Shown here: piece after piece, positions 13,875 through 26,622 of the stretch
Layout: each line of letters opens with the position of its first letter
Numbering within the stretch: position 1 is the first letter of the stretch
Source: Glandiceps talaboti
Taxonomy: Eukaryota > Hemichordata > Enteropneusta > Spengelidae
Reading direction: 5' to 3'
Length of the DNA: 64,000 nt
NCBI RefSeq assembly: GCF_964340395.1
Contig: NC_135569.1
Coordinates: 11,372,019-11,436,018, forward strand
Program-made: the position numbers and the translations under genes
Notes under the pieces: generated by a model
Seen by the model: the letters and a program-made list of their open reading frames with translations, nothing else
Told to the model about the DNA's origin: nothing
Database searches by the model: none

Positions 13875-14160
13875 TTCCAGAAAATCTAACTTCTTAAAAT
13901 CTCTCCAAACGTACGCGTAGCCATGACAGTTTGCGTCTGTTCCCTTTGGAATCTTAACCGAAATTTGGGGTCCACTGTCTTGTAATTTGTATTCAAGGAA
14001 ATCGCTAGTTTTTCATTTTCCACATAGAGTTAACACAGTATTCGGCAGCCATATTGGATTCTAAAATAACTAAATTCATGTTAACATGTTATTTTAAAAA
14101 ACGTGTACGGTGACCCAAGATTTTTTATTGAGAATAGGCGCATTCCACATTACAAGAAAA
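13875..14160 (+). repeat. Dispersed repeat containing CCATATTGGATTCTAAAAT, copy 1
   Basis: It shares ordered blocks (AAATCTCTCCAAACGT, TTCAAGGAAATCG, GCCATATTGGATTCTAAAAT) with 44270-44590 (same orientation) and with 16335-16530 (reverse). A weaker match is at 33270-33420. No coding potential; the class is unknown. Confidence 0.55.
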
Positions 14161-15384
14161 CGCCACAGTGAACCGTATACCACTTTCTGTGTGTCGTGAC
14201 AGTGTCGCGAATTTCATTGAAGTTGGTCGAACAACACAAATTGAAATATGTATTGATTCTTTTACCCTTTCACCCCAGTTTAGTGGTTTAAACCCCATTG
14301 TCTCAGCTGTTATAGCTGTTCCTATTATCAGGAGAATGGGGGTGGAAGGGTCAAGTTAAAAGATTGGAAGTAATAACTACACCTAGCCGGCAAATGTTCC
14401 TGTATAAAGAAACACAATTTGATTTTACAGTACTATTGTCAAGGTAAAAGCTTTTTCAATCATGTCCTTACCCTAACGTTGATAGAAGTCGTGTGGGATA
14501 ATTGAATAAGTTTGAGTTTATTTAGTTGTCGTTCTATCTGTATTGTTCGATTAACCACGAAATGAGATTACATATCCCCTGAACGAGTAGTTGTAATATC
14601 TATGTAACATCTAATATTTTACGAAGGTCAAGGCTCCCAGTTAGATGAGGTATTGGTGAAATTGCAAACGGGCAACACAGTTCACATAAGGGCGATGAAT
14701 AACCAGATGAGAGGAAGAGCAAGAGGGCTATGAAGTACATTTTACGATGAAAATAAAAATTATATTATGAATAACAATTAGGTGTTATTCCATAATGTTT
14801 TTCTTCGTTTAGCCTTTAAAAATGCGGACGACATAGGGGGCTTTTGAGTGACAAACTCTTATAGGTCACGAATATTTTCCGGTTGAATTAGAAAGTATTG
14901 GACATAAACTTGCGCAAATTTACTTTTAAAAAGGGAAAATAACGGCGAATTTTGAATCATATTTTGAGCACCAAAGTACGACAGATATTGATTGACAATT
15001 TTGTAAGTCAGAGTATATTTTTCCGCTGACACTATTAAGGACTATTCCGTAAAGAAACCGGTAGTTTTACGACGATTTTAAATTAACGCTTTACGACATT
15101 TATTCTGACGTATTTACTATTGCAGTTTGTGAAAGATAAGAAGATGCGTAAACGAAATACCTCTTTATCCCCTGTGCTACTGCTGTCTTCATTTCAGACA
15201 TTATGTAAACGTGATGAAAATGACTCAAAGTTAGGATAAACATGTTGTTTACTCGCTAGTGCGATATAAAACTCAGACAACTTGAAGGAAATGGTCACAC
15301 TATCAGAGTTCGGGATGTGACAATACAGGACGTAACGAGATATTGTTCATATCGTCTATATTAAGATCCAAACTGTTTTTAAGC
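14161..15384. other. No recognisable feature
   Basis: No exon with both splice sites and supporting homology was found. Confidence 0.5.
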
Positions 15385-15692
15385 ACTATATATCATCACT
15401 TAAATACCCTCGTGTCGGTTTTTTTTCGTGTTTGTCCAGTCCATGCAGTTTGGGGAGAAACACAAAAATAACCCACCCACCCCTACTTCAGTGAAGACAA
15501 TTGCAGAATACATCTACCCCACATACGCACCTGCTATAAAAATACTAAATAAAAAGAACAGTAACTGCTATAAACACTATGAGTAGATTTAGTGACAGGT
15601 TTGTTGAGAATTTTAAAAAATGGCGTCGTCGCACCATTTCAGACAAACTGTCTTCACCAGAAACAATTAGCTTTTTTTTGGCCTGAGCAAAT
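15385..15692 (+). mobile_element. MITE family 1, copy 2
   Basis: It matches 57868-58222 in the same orientation (TCACTTAAATACCCTCG, CACAAAAATAACCC and AGAACAGTAACTGC blocks). The right end is CCAGAAACAATTAGC then TTTTTTTTGGCCTGAG. The left terminal repeat is degraded. Confidence 0.7.
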
Positions 15693-16334
15693 CTTACATG
15701 TACAGTGACCGTTATTTCAGATTGTTAATTAATTAAACAACTTTGCGATCTTTTAAAAAAAATCAATGTGAAACAACATAGATAATGTCAGTGGTAGTCA
15801 CTCATCAACTGCAGAAAAAAATGTATTGAAAGGTTATTCTTGTACGTACAGGAAGATAGACTAAGTGTCGTTTTTTGTGTGTGCAATTTTATGTTTTTAG
15901 TAACAAACAAGGACTTGATCTATGCTGTTGTATGTTATTTTACAAGTGGAACAACACAGTAGAGTTGTTTTATCACTACAAATCAACTTACAAATTCATC
16001 CACACCGTCGCTTTAAAAGCTATGTTTTGTTGATGAGACTTTCCACGCTCAATTTGCGAACACAACTGAAGCATTGTTTATTTATAGAGTTTCAGTCACG
16101 CTTGATTTCTATAATTTTGACATCACACATAATACATATTTGCCTTTAATCACAACGAACACACATTTGCCGCAATTCCTCCCCATCACGTTAATGTAAT
16201 ATAGTGGGTCTCAGAAATAAAAATCCTTAACTTCTTCGCATGACGTGACTTTGTTCAAGAAAATTGAAACTAACTTTCAGTCAAAATCATGAACAAAATC
16301 TACCGTCACTGGTATAAATGTTTTTGAAAAATAG

Positions 16335-16535
16335 TCGAAATTATTTCAAAATATGGCCATTTTAGAATCCAATATGGCCACCGCATCCTCTATATATGGG
16401 GAAATAAAAAGATTAACGATTTCCGTAAAAAGGAGACTGAAAACCTCAACTGTATTTACAAGAATTATTATTTGTAAAAAGACAGTTAAGGAACAAGCTT
16501 TCATATGGCAAAGTTTGGAGAAGTTATAGACAATT
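16335..16535 (-). repeat. Dispersed repeat containing CCATATTGGATTCTAAAAT, copy 2
   Basis: Reverse orientation relative to copy 1: ATTTTAGAATCCAATATGGC near 16361, then AACGATTTCC and TTTGGAGAAG blocks in the mirrored order. Confidence 0.5.
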
Positions 16536-16634
16536 CGATTTGCAGGGCTTCAACTTTTTTATCGTCAAGTGACATTTTGTTTTGAAGGACCACGTTTTAC
16601 CTTTCTTACTCAACAAGTCAATATCAATATATTA

Positions 16635-18560
16635 TACAAGGCATGTCAATATCTAGAAATACAAGGCATGTCAATATCTAGAAATACAAGATATATCAAT
16701 ATCTAGAAATACAAGGTATGTCAATATCTAGAAATACAAGGCATGTCAATATCTAGAAATACAAGATATGTCAATATCTAGAAATACAAGGTATGTCAAT
16801 ATCTAGAAATACAAGATATATTAATATCTAGAAATACAAGATATATCAATATCTAGAAATACAAGATATGTCAATATCTAGAAATACAAGGTATATCAAT
16901 ATCTAGAAATACAAGATATGTCAATATCTAGAAATACAAGATATATCAATATCTAGAAATACAAGGTATGTCAATATCTAGAAATACAAGATATATCAAT
17001 ATCTAGAAATACAAGATATATCAATATCTAGAAATACAAGATATATCAATATCTAGAAATACAAGGCATGTCAATATCTAGAAATACAAGATATGTCAAT
17101 ATCTAGAAATACAAGATATGTCAATATCTAGAAATACAAGATGTCAATATCTAGAAATACAAGATATATCAATATCTAGAAATACAAGATATATCAATAT
17201 CTAGAAATACAAGATATATTAATATCTAGAAATACAAGATATGTCAATATCTAGAAATACAAGATATATCAATATCTAGAAATACAAGATATCTAGAAAT
17301 ACAAGATATATCAATATCTAGAAATACAAGATATGTCAATATCTAGAAATATAAGATATATCAATATCTAGAAATACAAGGTATGTCAATATCTAGAAAT
17401 ATAAGATATGTCAATATCTAGAAATACAAGATATATCAATATCTAGAAATACAAGATATATCAATATCTAGAAATACAAGATATATCAATATCTAGAAAT
17501 ACAAGATATGTCAATATCTAGAAATACAAGGTATATCAATATCTAGAAATACAAGATATGTCAATATCTAGAAATACAAGATATATCAATATCTAGAAAT
17601 ACAAGATATGTCAATATCTAGAAATACAAGATATATCAATATCTAGAAATACAAGATATATCAATATCTAGAAATACAAGGCATGTCAATATCTAGAAAT
17701 ACAAGATATGTCAATATCTAGAAATACAAGATATGTCAATATCTAGAAATACAAGATATGTCAATATCTAGAAATACAAGATATATCAATATCTAGAAAT
17801 ACAAGATATATCAATATCTAGAAATACAAGATATATTAATATCTAGAAATACAAGATATGTCAATATCTAGAAATACAAGATATATCAATATCTAGAAAT
17901 ACAAGATATCTAGAAATACAAGATATATCAATATCTAGAAATACAAGATATGTCAATATCTAGAAATATAAGATATATCAATATCTAGAAATACAAGGTA
18001 TGTCAATATCTAGAAATATAAGATACGTCAATATCTAGAAATACAAGATATATCAATATCTAGAAATACAAGATATGTCAATATCTAGAAATACAAGATG
18101 TCAATATCTAGAAATATAAGATATATCAATATCTAGAAATACAAGGTATGTCAATATCTAGAAATACAAGATATATCAATATCTAGAAATACAAGGTATG
18201 TCAATATCTAGAAATACAAGATATATCAATATCTAGAAATATAAGATATGTCAATATCTAGAAATACAAGATATATCAATATCTAGAAATACAAGGTATG
18301 TCAATATCTAGAAATACAAGATATATCAATATCTAGAAATATAAGATATGTCAATATCTAGAAATACAAGATATATCAATATCTAGAAATACAAGATATG
18401 TCAGTATCTAGAAATACAAAGTATCTCAATATCTAGAAATACAAGGCATGTCAATATCCAAATATTAGAAATATAAGGCATGTCAATATCCAAATATCTA
18501 GAAATACAATGCATGTCAATAACTCGAAAAACAAGGCATGTCAATATCTGTTAAGTACAG
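16635..18560. repeat. 25-bp minisatellite array (about 75 units)
   Basis: The unit is built on CAATATCTAGAAATACAAG plus a variable ATATAT/ATATGT/GTATGT/GCATGT hexamer. Both edges are degenerate. A distinctive shortened unit (ACAAGATATCTAGAAATAC) with matching flanking variants appears near 17285 and again near 17905, showing a higher-order duplication of about 620 bp. Stops in all frames rule out coding. Confidence 0.97.
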
Positions 18561-19550
18561 GGCATGTCGATATTACTGAAACACGACATGATTAACTTCC
18601 TATTTCCCACGATATTTACTAGAAGTACACGTCCATGGCCCACAGGTTAAGGAGACGTCTAAGGTGTTTCAATTATGGAAATCCAACCCCCGAGGTGAAG
18701 TTTGTCCTAATTGCCTTGAGTGATGCAAAACACAGCACTGTCATTAATTACAACTGAAAATCCACTGGTATTTGCTGTATACAATATAAAGTACATGTAA
18801 CTTTATAATGCATAACACGTACACGTTACAGGGTTTGAAATGACCCAAGGTTGGACATTCTTGAATATGGTATTTGCTGTAAGCTCATCACGAATCGACC
18901 TAATACCGCGGTCAAATTGCCCGATGTCGTCAGCGAATTGCTAATTTTATTATCCTATTTCGCTGACTGCAATTACCGTTGGAGATGTATATCGAGTGTT
19001 CGATTCCGTCGTGTTCAGCTAAATATGTAATGAGCGAAAGTAGGTGATGTGAAATTTATTGCTTCTATTTTATTTGATATGCTATAAATAAAATATAATA
19101 TTCGCTCTATAATAGCCCGTTTATCGGAACATCAATTCCGTTTTTTCTTTCTTCTGTAATCCACACTTGGAAATAAAATCTGAACGTACGACGGAATATT
19201 GGCAATAAATCTAAAAGGTACGACGGAATATTGATACTCTTGACTTTCACACGTACATACATTGATTCTATCTTGCTAATCTTCGGTGACGTCACGCTGA
19301 ATTCACGGCCATGTCATCAAGAAATGAACACATACCAAGAGAACATTTTGGTATTGGAAATTAACATTTAGATTGGATTTGATTTGCATACAACATCCGG
19401 TATGAGGGAACGTGAGGAAGATTTCACCACTGCTAATCAGATGACACGTAAATAATGGACGTCATTACAACTAAAACACTGTCCAAATAAAATGATCGAC
19501 TCTTAAAAATAACGACTTCTTCTAATCGATATTTCTTAATTGCATTCTCG
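18561..19550. other. No recognisable feature
   Basis: Unique-looking AT-rich sequence. The only local pattern is a short repeated GGTACGACGGAATATTG-like block near 19185-19235. Confidence 0.5.
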
Positions 19551-19551
19551 C

Positions 19552-19656
19552 AAACCAGAGTTATTATTTCTACCACTACATTTCGGAATAAGTACCTGTG
19601 GGAGGCTCGTTAAGAACGTTGCCGTAAAACAGGCCGTGGTTTGCGACGATGGATAA
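19552..19656. mobile_element. MITE family 2 (TCGCAAACC termini), copy 1
   Basis: TCGCAAACCAGAG on the left is inverted against GTGGTTTGCGA on the right, about 105 bp overall. Related copies lie within 42578-42687, 59652-59759 and, inverted, 61991-62098. This copy is the only one outside the FOXRED2-like duplications and is the most diverged. Confidence 0.6.
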
Positions 19657-20754
19657 CTCATGTTCGAATGTACCCACAGCTATAAAACAACCCATATTAC
19701 CGTAAAACGTCAAGTAATGATTATCGATTATTGTCTGTAGGTCGTGCAGTTCATTACACAGACTTCCCATTATCAATATAGACTACACACATTTAACCTT
19801 GCCATCGAAAGAATAATTCCTTCTTAACACCCTCGGGGCATAAATGTATGCTTGTTTCAGCATTTGTATGGCATACTTGTAGTTTCATCATATCTTCTTA
19901 TTTCAAAATAGTTAGCTTGTGTTATTACTTCTTATGGACTGTGAACATGATGTATATCTTATATAAAGAACCAAATCATGGTATTGATTTATTTTCTTTT
20001 GATAAAAATTATCATCATCAGGCCTAACAAAAAGATTGTGTTGTTCCTATCACGCTCAATATTAGAATAGGTGGGGTGGGTAGATTTTTTATTTTATTTT
20101 ATTTTATTATATATTTTTTCATGTGTAAGAGTCTAGTTCAGGTTTTCCATTGTTTTCCAAATTGTCTCTGTGTTGTTTATTTCTTCCTATCAGCTGTACA
20201 GCCATTTAACACATTTAATTATCTTCTATAGCGCCGTTTCTATTATACAAATATTCAAAAGCGCCGAACAATAACAATTAAGCATAAAAAGCATTGGAAA
20301 ATGAAATAAAATCAAATACGTGTACAGTTAAAACTCGTAAGATACAGATTGGAAGAACAGTCTTATATTGTCTTTTTAAGTCGATGTCAGCTTTCGCATC
20401 CACTATTTCTCGCTAGACTTCAAAATTTTTGCGATTTTATCAATTATTTTATCGAATACGTAAAAAAAGTTTAGGGTCGGCAGTGAGGAACTAGGTTAGG
20501 TCGGGTAACCGGAACTGAATATTTTTTTAAACCTCATCATCATTATCGTCATCATCGTGGTCGTGGTCGTCGTCGCCGCCACCGCCACCACCGCCGCCAC
20601 CTCCTCCTCCTTAATATGTTGTGTAATCAAATATACGTGACAAATGACCGTGACACACATTCTGTATTTTTGTATAGAAATATGTGTGTACAACACTCTG
20701 TAAGTATGGAGACATGCATGAAAAATTCTGAATGAATACACTTTGATTTGAGTA

Positions 20755-21800
20755 TTTATCGTGATTTAGATTTACAATCAACAAATCTGTAATCACTGTG
20801 ATCTAGATTTATAATCAACAAATCTGTAATCACTGTGATCTAGATTTACAATCAACAAATCTGTAATCACTGTGATCTAGATTTATAATCAACAAATCTG
20901 TAATCACTGTGATCTAGATTTATAATCAACAAATATGTAATCACTGTGATCTAGATTTATAATCAACAAATCTGTAATCACTGTGATCTAGATTTACAAT
21001 CAACAAATCTGTAATCACTGTGATCTAGATTTATAATCAACAAATCTGTAATCACTGTGATCTAGATTTAGACTTAGCATCTGAAGCACTATGATCTAGA
21101 TTTTATATAGAATCAACAAATCTGTAATCATTGTGATCTAGATTTACAATCAACAAATCTGTAATCACTGTGATCTAGATTTAGACTTAGCATCTGAAGC
21201 ACTATGATCTAGATTTTATATAGAATCAACAAATCTGTAATCATTGTGATCTAGATTTACAATCGACAAATCTGTAATCACTGTGATCTAGATTTACAAT
21301 CGACAAATCTGTAATCACTGTGATCTAGATTTACAATCAACAAATCTGTAATCATTGTGATCTAGATTTACAATCGACAAATCTGTAATCACTGTGATCT
21401 AGATTTACAATCAACAAATCTGTAATCACTGTGATCTAGATTTACAATCAACAAATCTGTAATCATTGTGATCTAGATTTACAATCGACAAATCAGTAAT
21501 CATTGTGATCTAGATTTACAATCAACAAATCTGTAATTACTGTGATCTAGATTTACAATCGACAAATCTGTAATCACTGTGATCTAGATTTACAATCAAC
21601 AAATCTGTAATCATTGTGATCTAGATTTACAATCAACAAATCTGTAATTACTGTGATCTAGATTTACAATCAACAAATCTGTAATCACTGTGATCTAGAT
21701 TTACAATCAACAAATCTGTAATCACTGTGATCTAGATTTACAATCAACAAATCTGTAATTACTGTGATCTAGATTTATAATCAATAAACCTGTAATTACC
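20755..21800. repeat. 37-bp minisatellite array (about 28 units)
   Basis: The unit contains CACTGTGATCTAGATTTA and CAACAAATCTGTAAT. Two units carry the same replacement block (GACTTAGCATCTGAAGCAC) at about 21067 and 21181, 114 bp apart. This indicates internal duplication of a multi-unit segment. Non-coding. Confidence 0.97.
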
Positions 21801-23060
21801 TGGACACAGATTGGTAATCGTCAAATGTGTAGTCGTAGCTTTATAGTACTTAAGATGGCGGTTGCAATGCGACTGTGAAATGTAAACGTACTTAGCCACG
21901 ATCGCTCGAAAACTGTAAATGGTTAGATCCAATCAAACAATCACTGTAAATATGAATGGGAGACAATTTAATTAACCACTTAACAAGGTATATCACTGTA
22001 CGTGTGTAATGTACACAACCATAATGTTAAAAAACCCAGCATGTAGTGAAAACATTATGTTATATTACCAAGAACCCAATCACTTAGAAGTCGATTCTGT
22101 CGCTCATCTATTATACTATGACTGCATTAATGAAAGCGTAAAAATACGAGAGAAGTGATAGATATGGAACATAACTAATACGAAAGACGGTGAGCAGCTG
22201 AACATGGTTCAATATGGCTACATCTTAATTTAATTTGTTTAACATAGAGCAGGTAATATGTGTAGAGTGATGACTGCACATGCAGAGAGCTAGGAGGCAC
22301 TCTTAATGTCACTGGAGTACAAACAGTTACCTTGTTATTTGAAAAAAACACTGGGACGACAATTTATGACGCTCCATCTACGGTTGATTAAAACGAGGGT
22401 GACAACAACACAGAGTTATTTCACACGGCAAATTTCAACACTCTGTCGCTATATTCAGCTAAATATCATGTTTCGAGCAGCCTACGATGTTCTGAAGGAG
22501 GGACTCTCTTACATCATAACAATCGGTATTCAGTATAACGTCTTCGAGTTATTTTGTAATTAACGCTGATGTGGCCCTGGGATACGAACATAATCTATCT
22601 CTATTACCGTGTAGGATTCTAGTATAATTCATGTACTGTCAATGTATATCATTTATTTGTTTTTGTTGTGTTTTACACTTCACAAAGGTTAACAATAGAA
22701 TCATTATAGGAACATGAAATTCGATTTCACGAATCACTGCTTTACTTGGTTTGAGGCGGTACCGAGAAAAGATCAACGTTTATAATGTAATTTCGTGAAG
22801 GCTGAAGTATCTCTTTGCTAAAAGCTTTCCAATCAGTTGACAAACTCGGATCTGTGTGGAAAATACTTTAATCTCTCTACAAAATACGGTAACTGAGAGT
22901 AAATCGCAGTGTTTTCCCTAAAGGCAACAACAACAACACGAAGTGTTGTATTATGCCGTTGATAGATTCATGTCTTGAGTATTTCCACTTCTTCTTTACG
23001 TATTCGAATTTCAAATTAAGTGAACTTATAAATTATATTAGTGGTTAGCTTCTAGCTGAA
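21801..23060. other. No recognisable feature
   Basis: No exon, RNA gene or clear repeat could be supported. Confidence 0.5.
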
Positions 23061-23066
23061 CACTGA

Positions 23067-23312
23067 ATTGGAACTTGCAAACCCGCCATGTTGAATGTTG
23101 CATCATGGGAAATGTCATAATAAATACTTAGTATTGTAAACAATGCTGTTAAATTGTTTATAACCACGAATGATCAATTCATATTTAGCTTGATCAGTGT
23201 GGGAGGTTTATTTCATCGGTAGCTCCATATAAGATATTACGATAACCACAGATAATCCCACAGTCCTTTACGTCTGAGCATGCCCAGTCTGGATTGCAAG
23301 TTCCCTATTGGA
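23067..23312 (+). mobile_element. MITE family 3 (GGAACTTGCAA termini), copy 1
   Basis: The left end GGAACTTGCAAACCCGCC and right end GGATTGCAAGTTCCCTATTG are inverted. The interior matches 33741-33996 in the opposite orientation (blocks GCATCATGGGAAATG, AATTCAT and CCCACAGTCCTTTACG). There is no ORF. Confidence 0.75.
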
Positions 23313-23464
23313 ACACAGAGCGACATCATAATGTACCAACAGTATAATAAATCGACTGAATGACTCAAAATACTACTATTGGCGTCATTAACTTTCTGAT
23401 TTCTGAATATCTTATCAGCACGAATAATGTTTGTAGCACTGATTACTTATATCATTATCCTATG

Positions 23465-23615
23465 CGCTTAAATGGCTGCAATGGATTGTATGCTCCACGG
23501 GGAGTTGAGGAAGACTAAAGGGTCGTTGTGCCGTTCTGATCCGAGCCAGGGGTAATAATTGTAAAGCGCTTTGAGCACGGAGTGGAAAAGCGCTATATAA
23601 GAACCAAACATTAAC
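23465..23615 (+). repeat. Dispersed repeat fragment with GCGCTTTGAGCAC end
   Basis: It shares GGATTGTATGCTCCACGGGG and AAAGCGCTTTGAGCACGGAG with the 2812-2945 and 3225-3575 elements. It ends AGCGCTATATAAGAACC. Confidence 0.6.
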
Positions 23616-23794
23616 ATTATTACTAGTATTTTTTCACAGGGTATGATTCAACCATAAATAAAAAGGTCACCTGTGTACTGTGTGAAAAGATCCATTTATT
23701 TTAGTATTATGAAGGGCCACACCGAATTTAATTGTAATAAGAAGACGTTCTTGAAATCTACATTGGATTGTGACGTGCGCGTGCGCGTGAATAG

Positions 23795-24600
23795 GGAGAG
23801 TGAAATGTACATGAAGGCAAGTGACGTGCCTGAGTGAAATGTACATGAAGGCAAGTGACGTGCCTGGGTGAAATGTACATGAAGGTAGGCGACGTGCCTG
23901 AGTGAAATATACATGAAGGCAAGTGACATGCCTGGGTGAAATGTACATGAATGCAAGTGACGTGCCTGAGTGAAATGTACATGAAGGCAAGTGACGTGCC
24001 TGAGTGAAATGTACATGAAGGCAAGTGACGTGCCTGAGTGAAATGTACATGAAGGCAAGTGACATGCCTGGGTGAAATGTACATGAAGGCAAGTGACATG
24101 CCTGGGTGAAATGTACATGAAGGCAAGTGACATGCCTGGGTGAAATGTACATGAAGGTAGGCGACGTGCCTGAGTGAAATGTACATGAAGGCGAGTGACA
24201 TGCCTGAGTGAAATGTACATGAAGGCAAGTGACATGCCTGGGTGAAATGTACATGAAGGCAAGTGACGTGCCTGAGTGAAATGTACATGAAGGCAAGTGA
24301 CGTGTCTGGGTGAAATGTACATGAAGGCAAGTGACGTGTCTGAGTGAAATGTACATGAAGGCAAGTGACATGCCTGGGTGAAATGTACATGAAGGCAGGC
24401 GACGTGCCTGAGTGAAATGTACATGAAGGCAAGTGACGTGCCCGGGTGAAATGTACATGAAGGCAAGTGACGTGCCTGAGTGAAATGTACATGAAGGCAA
24501 GTGACGTGCCTGAGTGAAATGTACATGAAGGCAAGTGAAGTGCCTGGGTGAAATGTACATGGGTGGGGGAAGTGAAATTTTTGGTTGAACTGTACATGAA
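23795..24600. repeat. 34-bp minisatellite, open in all three minus-strand frames
   Basis: About 22-24 units contain GAAATGTACATGAAGGCAAG and GTGACGTGCCTGAG. Because 34 is not a multiple of 3, each minus-strand frame reads the same 34-residue periodic peptide (HVHFTQARHLPSC, LAFMYISLRHVTC). All three frames run more than 300 codons, spanning 24783-23667. Degenerate units continue to about 24880. No splice sites, start context or non-repeat conserved domain support a gene, so it is called a repeat. Confidence 0.93.
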
Positions 24601-24880
24601 AGCAAGTGTGAAATCTAAATGGGGAGGTAAAATGCCTGCAGTGGGTAAATTTAGGGGAAATGTTATACCTGCCCGCAGTGTAAACCGAGAAAATGCAATG
24701 CTTGAGTGAAATGGACAAGAAGCAAGTGCCTTGGTGAACTGTAAATGGGGAATGAAGTGCCTGGGTGAAATATACATGGCCACGGGGAAAGTGAAATGTC
24801 TAGGTAAAATTACATTTGGGGAAGTGAAATCCCTGAGTGAAATGTATATAAGGAAAGTGAAATCCCTGGGTGAAATTAAT

Positions 24881-25540
24881 TATATTCTCAATGCTCAGTG
24901 TATAATAAATGATGTAGGAAATAGCAAGACGTAGTAGGTTCCATACCAGGCTGATGAACGGAAATATACGCATGATTGAGAAACCCACCACGTAGACATT
25001 TGATCTACTATAATACAAATTTATCGTTGAGTATTAAGTAGACAGAGAGGCTGTGGTCGTGTTATTTCATTTGATATGTAATTCTACATATTCTACATGA
25101 TAAAATACACAGATTAAATTCCATGCAGTGACATGACATTTTGAGGTTGGGGGAATCAATATCAGTAATTGATGCCAGAAAATCGTCAGTGATTTGTTAT
25201 CGTTCGTTTTAATTTCTATATTATCACTGTATTTTAACAAATATGGGGGAGTGTACTATTATGATTGATGTTGTTGACGTAGGTATATGACGAACCGACA
25301 GTCTTCATTTCTACATTTCCGATCACTGTATGTCGATGTCAGCAATGTAAATATATTGGGTCTATTAGCCGATGACAATGTGATACACGTTTCACGGATA
25401 CTTAGAGAACCCCAATTCAATTGGCTAACTTACATGCTAAACGACATTCAAAGACATATAACGCAATGATGTCAGGAAAAAAGAAAGTAGAGAAAGATAC
25501 GAGTCCAATATTCAATGTAGTAGTAAGATGATATAGAAAA
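24881..25540. other. No recognisable feature
   Basis: AT-rich and unique-looking. Confidence 0.45.
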
Positions 25541-25545
25541 CTTAC

Positions 25546-25877
25546 ATCGCTGAAAAGAGGATTAATCTGCCGCTTTTTCATACACTACAGAAATTTTGTT
25601 TCTTATATATCGCCCAAAAGCAATATCCAGTCTTCATAAAAGCAAAACTGTTCTTGATAAGATTATACCTTAAATAACAAACTGAGCCATTAACTATTCG
25701 TGTATATTGTTGAGGCAAAGATAAACACTCACCTTTCACTAATACTGAAGTCCAGAATCTAACGTTGAGTCTTGTGGTCGTCTGCTCGCACTGAAAACGT
25801 CTACTTTTGTCTGTTGACGACGAGACGGTATTGAGGTAAAAACAATCTCGCGCATGCGCTTTTGAAATATTACTCAT
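25546..25877 (-). promoter_or_regulatory. Candidate promoter with NRF1 site and two untranslated exons
   Basis: A perfect NRF1-type palindrome GCGCATGCGC lies at 25850-25859 in a locally CpG-rich stretch. On the minus strand the sequence then reaches a consensus donor (GTGAAAG|gtgagt, last exon base 25733). A possible 21-bp micro-exon follows (acceptor cggcag, 25566-25546, donor gtaagt). Reading from the ATG at 25877 stops two codons into the micro-exon, so these would be 5' UTR. They could belong to the 12534-11513 gene, about 13 kb downstream. Confidence 0.35.
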
Positions 25878-26469
25878 TGACGCTTGGGCTGCCTACCTGC
25901 ACCTCATTTGACCGTATTCGTAAAATACTGACGTTTAAGATTTTGGATTACCATTTGAGACGATGAGATATTATGGGATATTCTGTCAATAGCAGATCAT
26001 TTCCCCCTAAGAAACGTTTACATAATTATGTTTATGAAGACAGTATGAAAGTTTATGGTTCGCTGCTTAGATGAAATATTCATATTTTTCTAATCAAGTT
26101 CTGATTCAACTACAGCCATGGGGGGTTTGGCTAATATAACACACTTTAATCAAAACAACTATATTTCAAAGGTCTAAAATCCAGCTGATTCAGGAATATT
26201 GATTGACGTATATGGCGTAGTTTTTGTCCGTTCTTAGAAAACCAAACCAGGAAGCTTCTACATTTGAAGTCATTTTGGCTAATAACACAATAAGAGATTC
26301 TTGTCGATATTTCGATGTTCTAAATTCTAGCTGTATATGAAACCCCGAAATTTCGTCACGTAGCATGTGTTAAAAACAAATCCTACATGTATTTGTTTCA
26401 TCTAAGCGTTTTGTTTGAAACTTAACGATTATACATTTAAATGTTAGTTAGGTAATGTAATGAGCTAAC

Positions 26470-26622
26470 CCTTAACAAATGTAATGTTTTTTTTTTTTTT
26501 TGTTTTTTTTTATATTTGATTTTTTTATATAGTGTTTGTGTGAAGCGCATTGTGATTTTCTTTGATTATGTAATGCGCTATAAAAGAAATAAATATTATT
26601 ATTATTATTATTATTATTGATA
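26470..26622 (+). repeat. Retroposon 3' tail with (ATT)n
   Basis: A T-rich run, then AATGCGCTATAAAAG, AAATAAAT and an (ATT)n tract. This is a typical 3' end of LINE or SINE copies ending in a trinucleotide tail, with no coding part left. Confidence 0.45.

Noticed and set aside
15161-15201. Minus-strand candidate exon MSEMKTAVAQGIK with a gtattt donor
   Set aside because: No convincing acceptor or partner exon; joining it to the 12534 exon gives an immediate stop.
20496-20741. ORF with runs of Thr, Met and Ala
   Set aside because: Caused by a short ATC/GTC/GCC trinucleotide-rich tract; no start or splice support.
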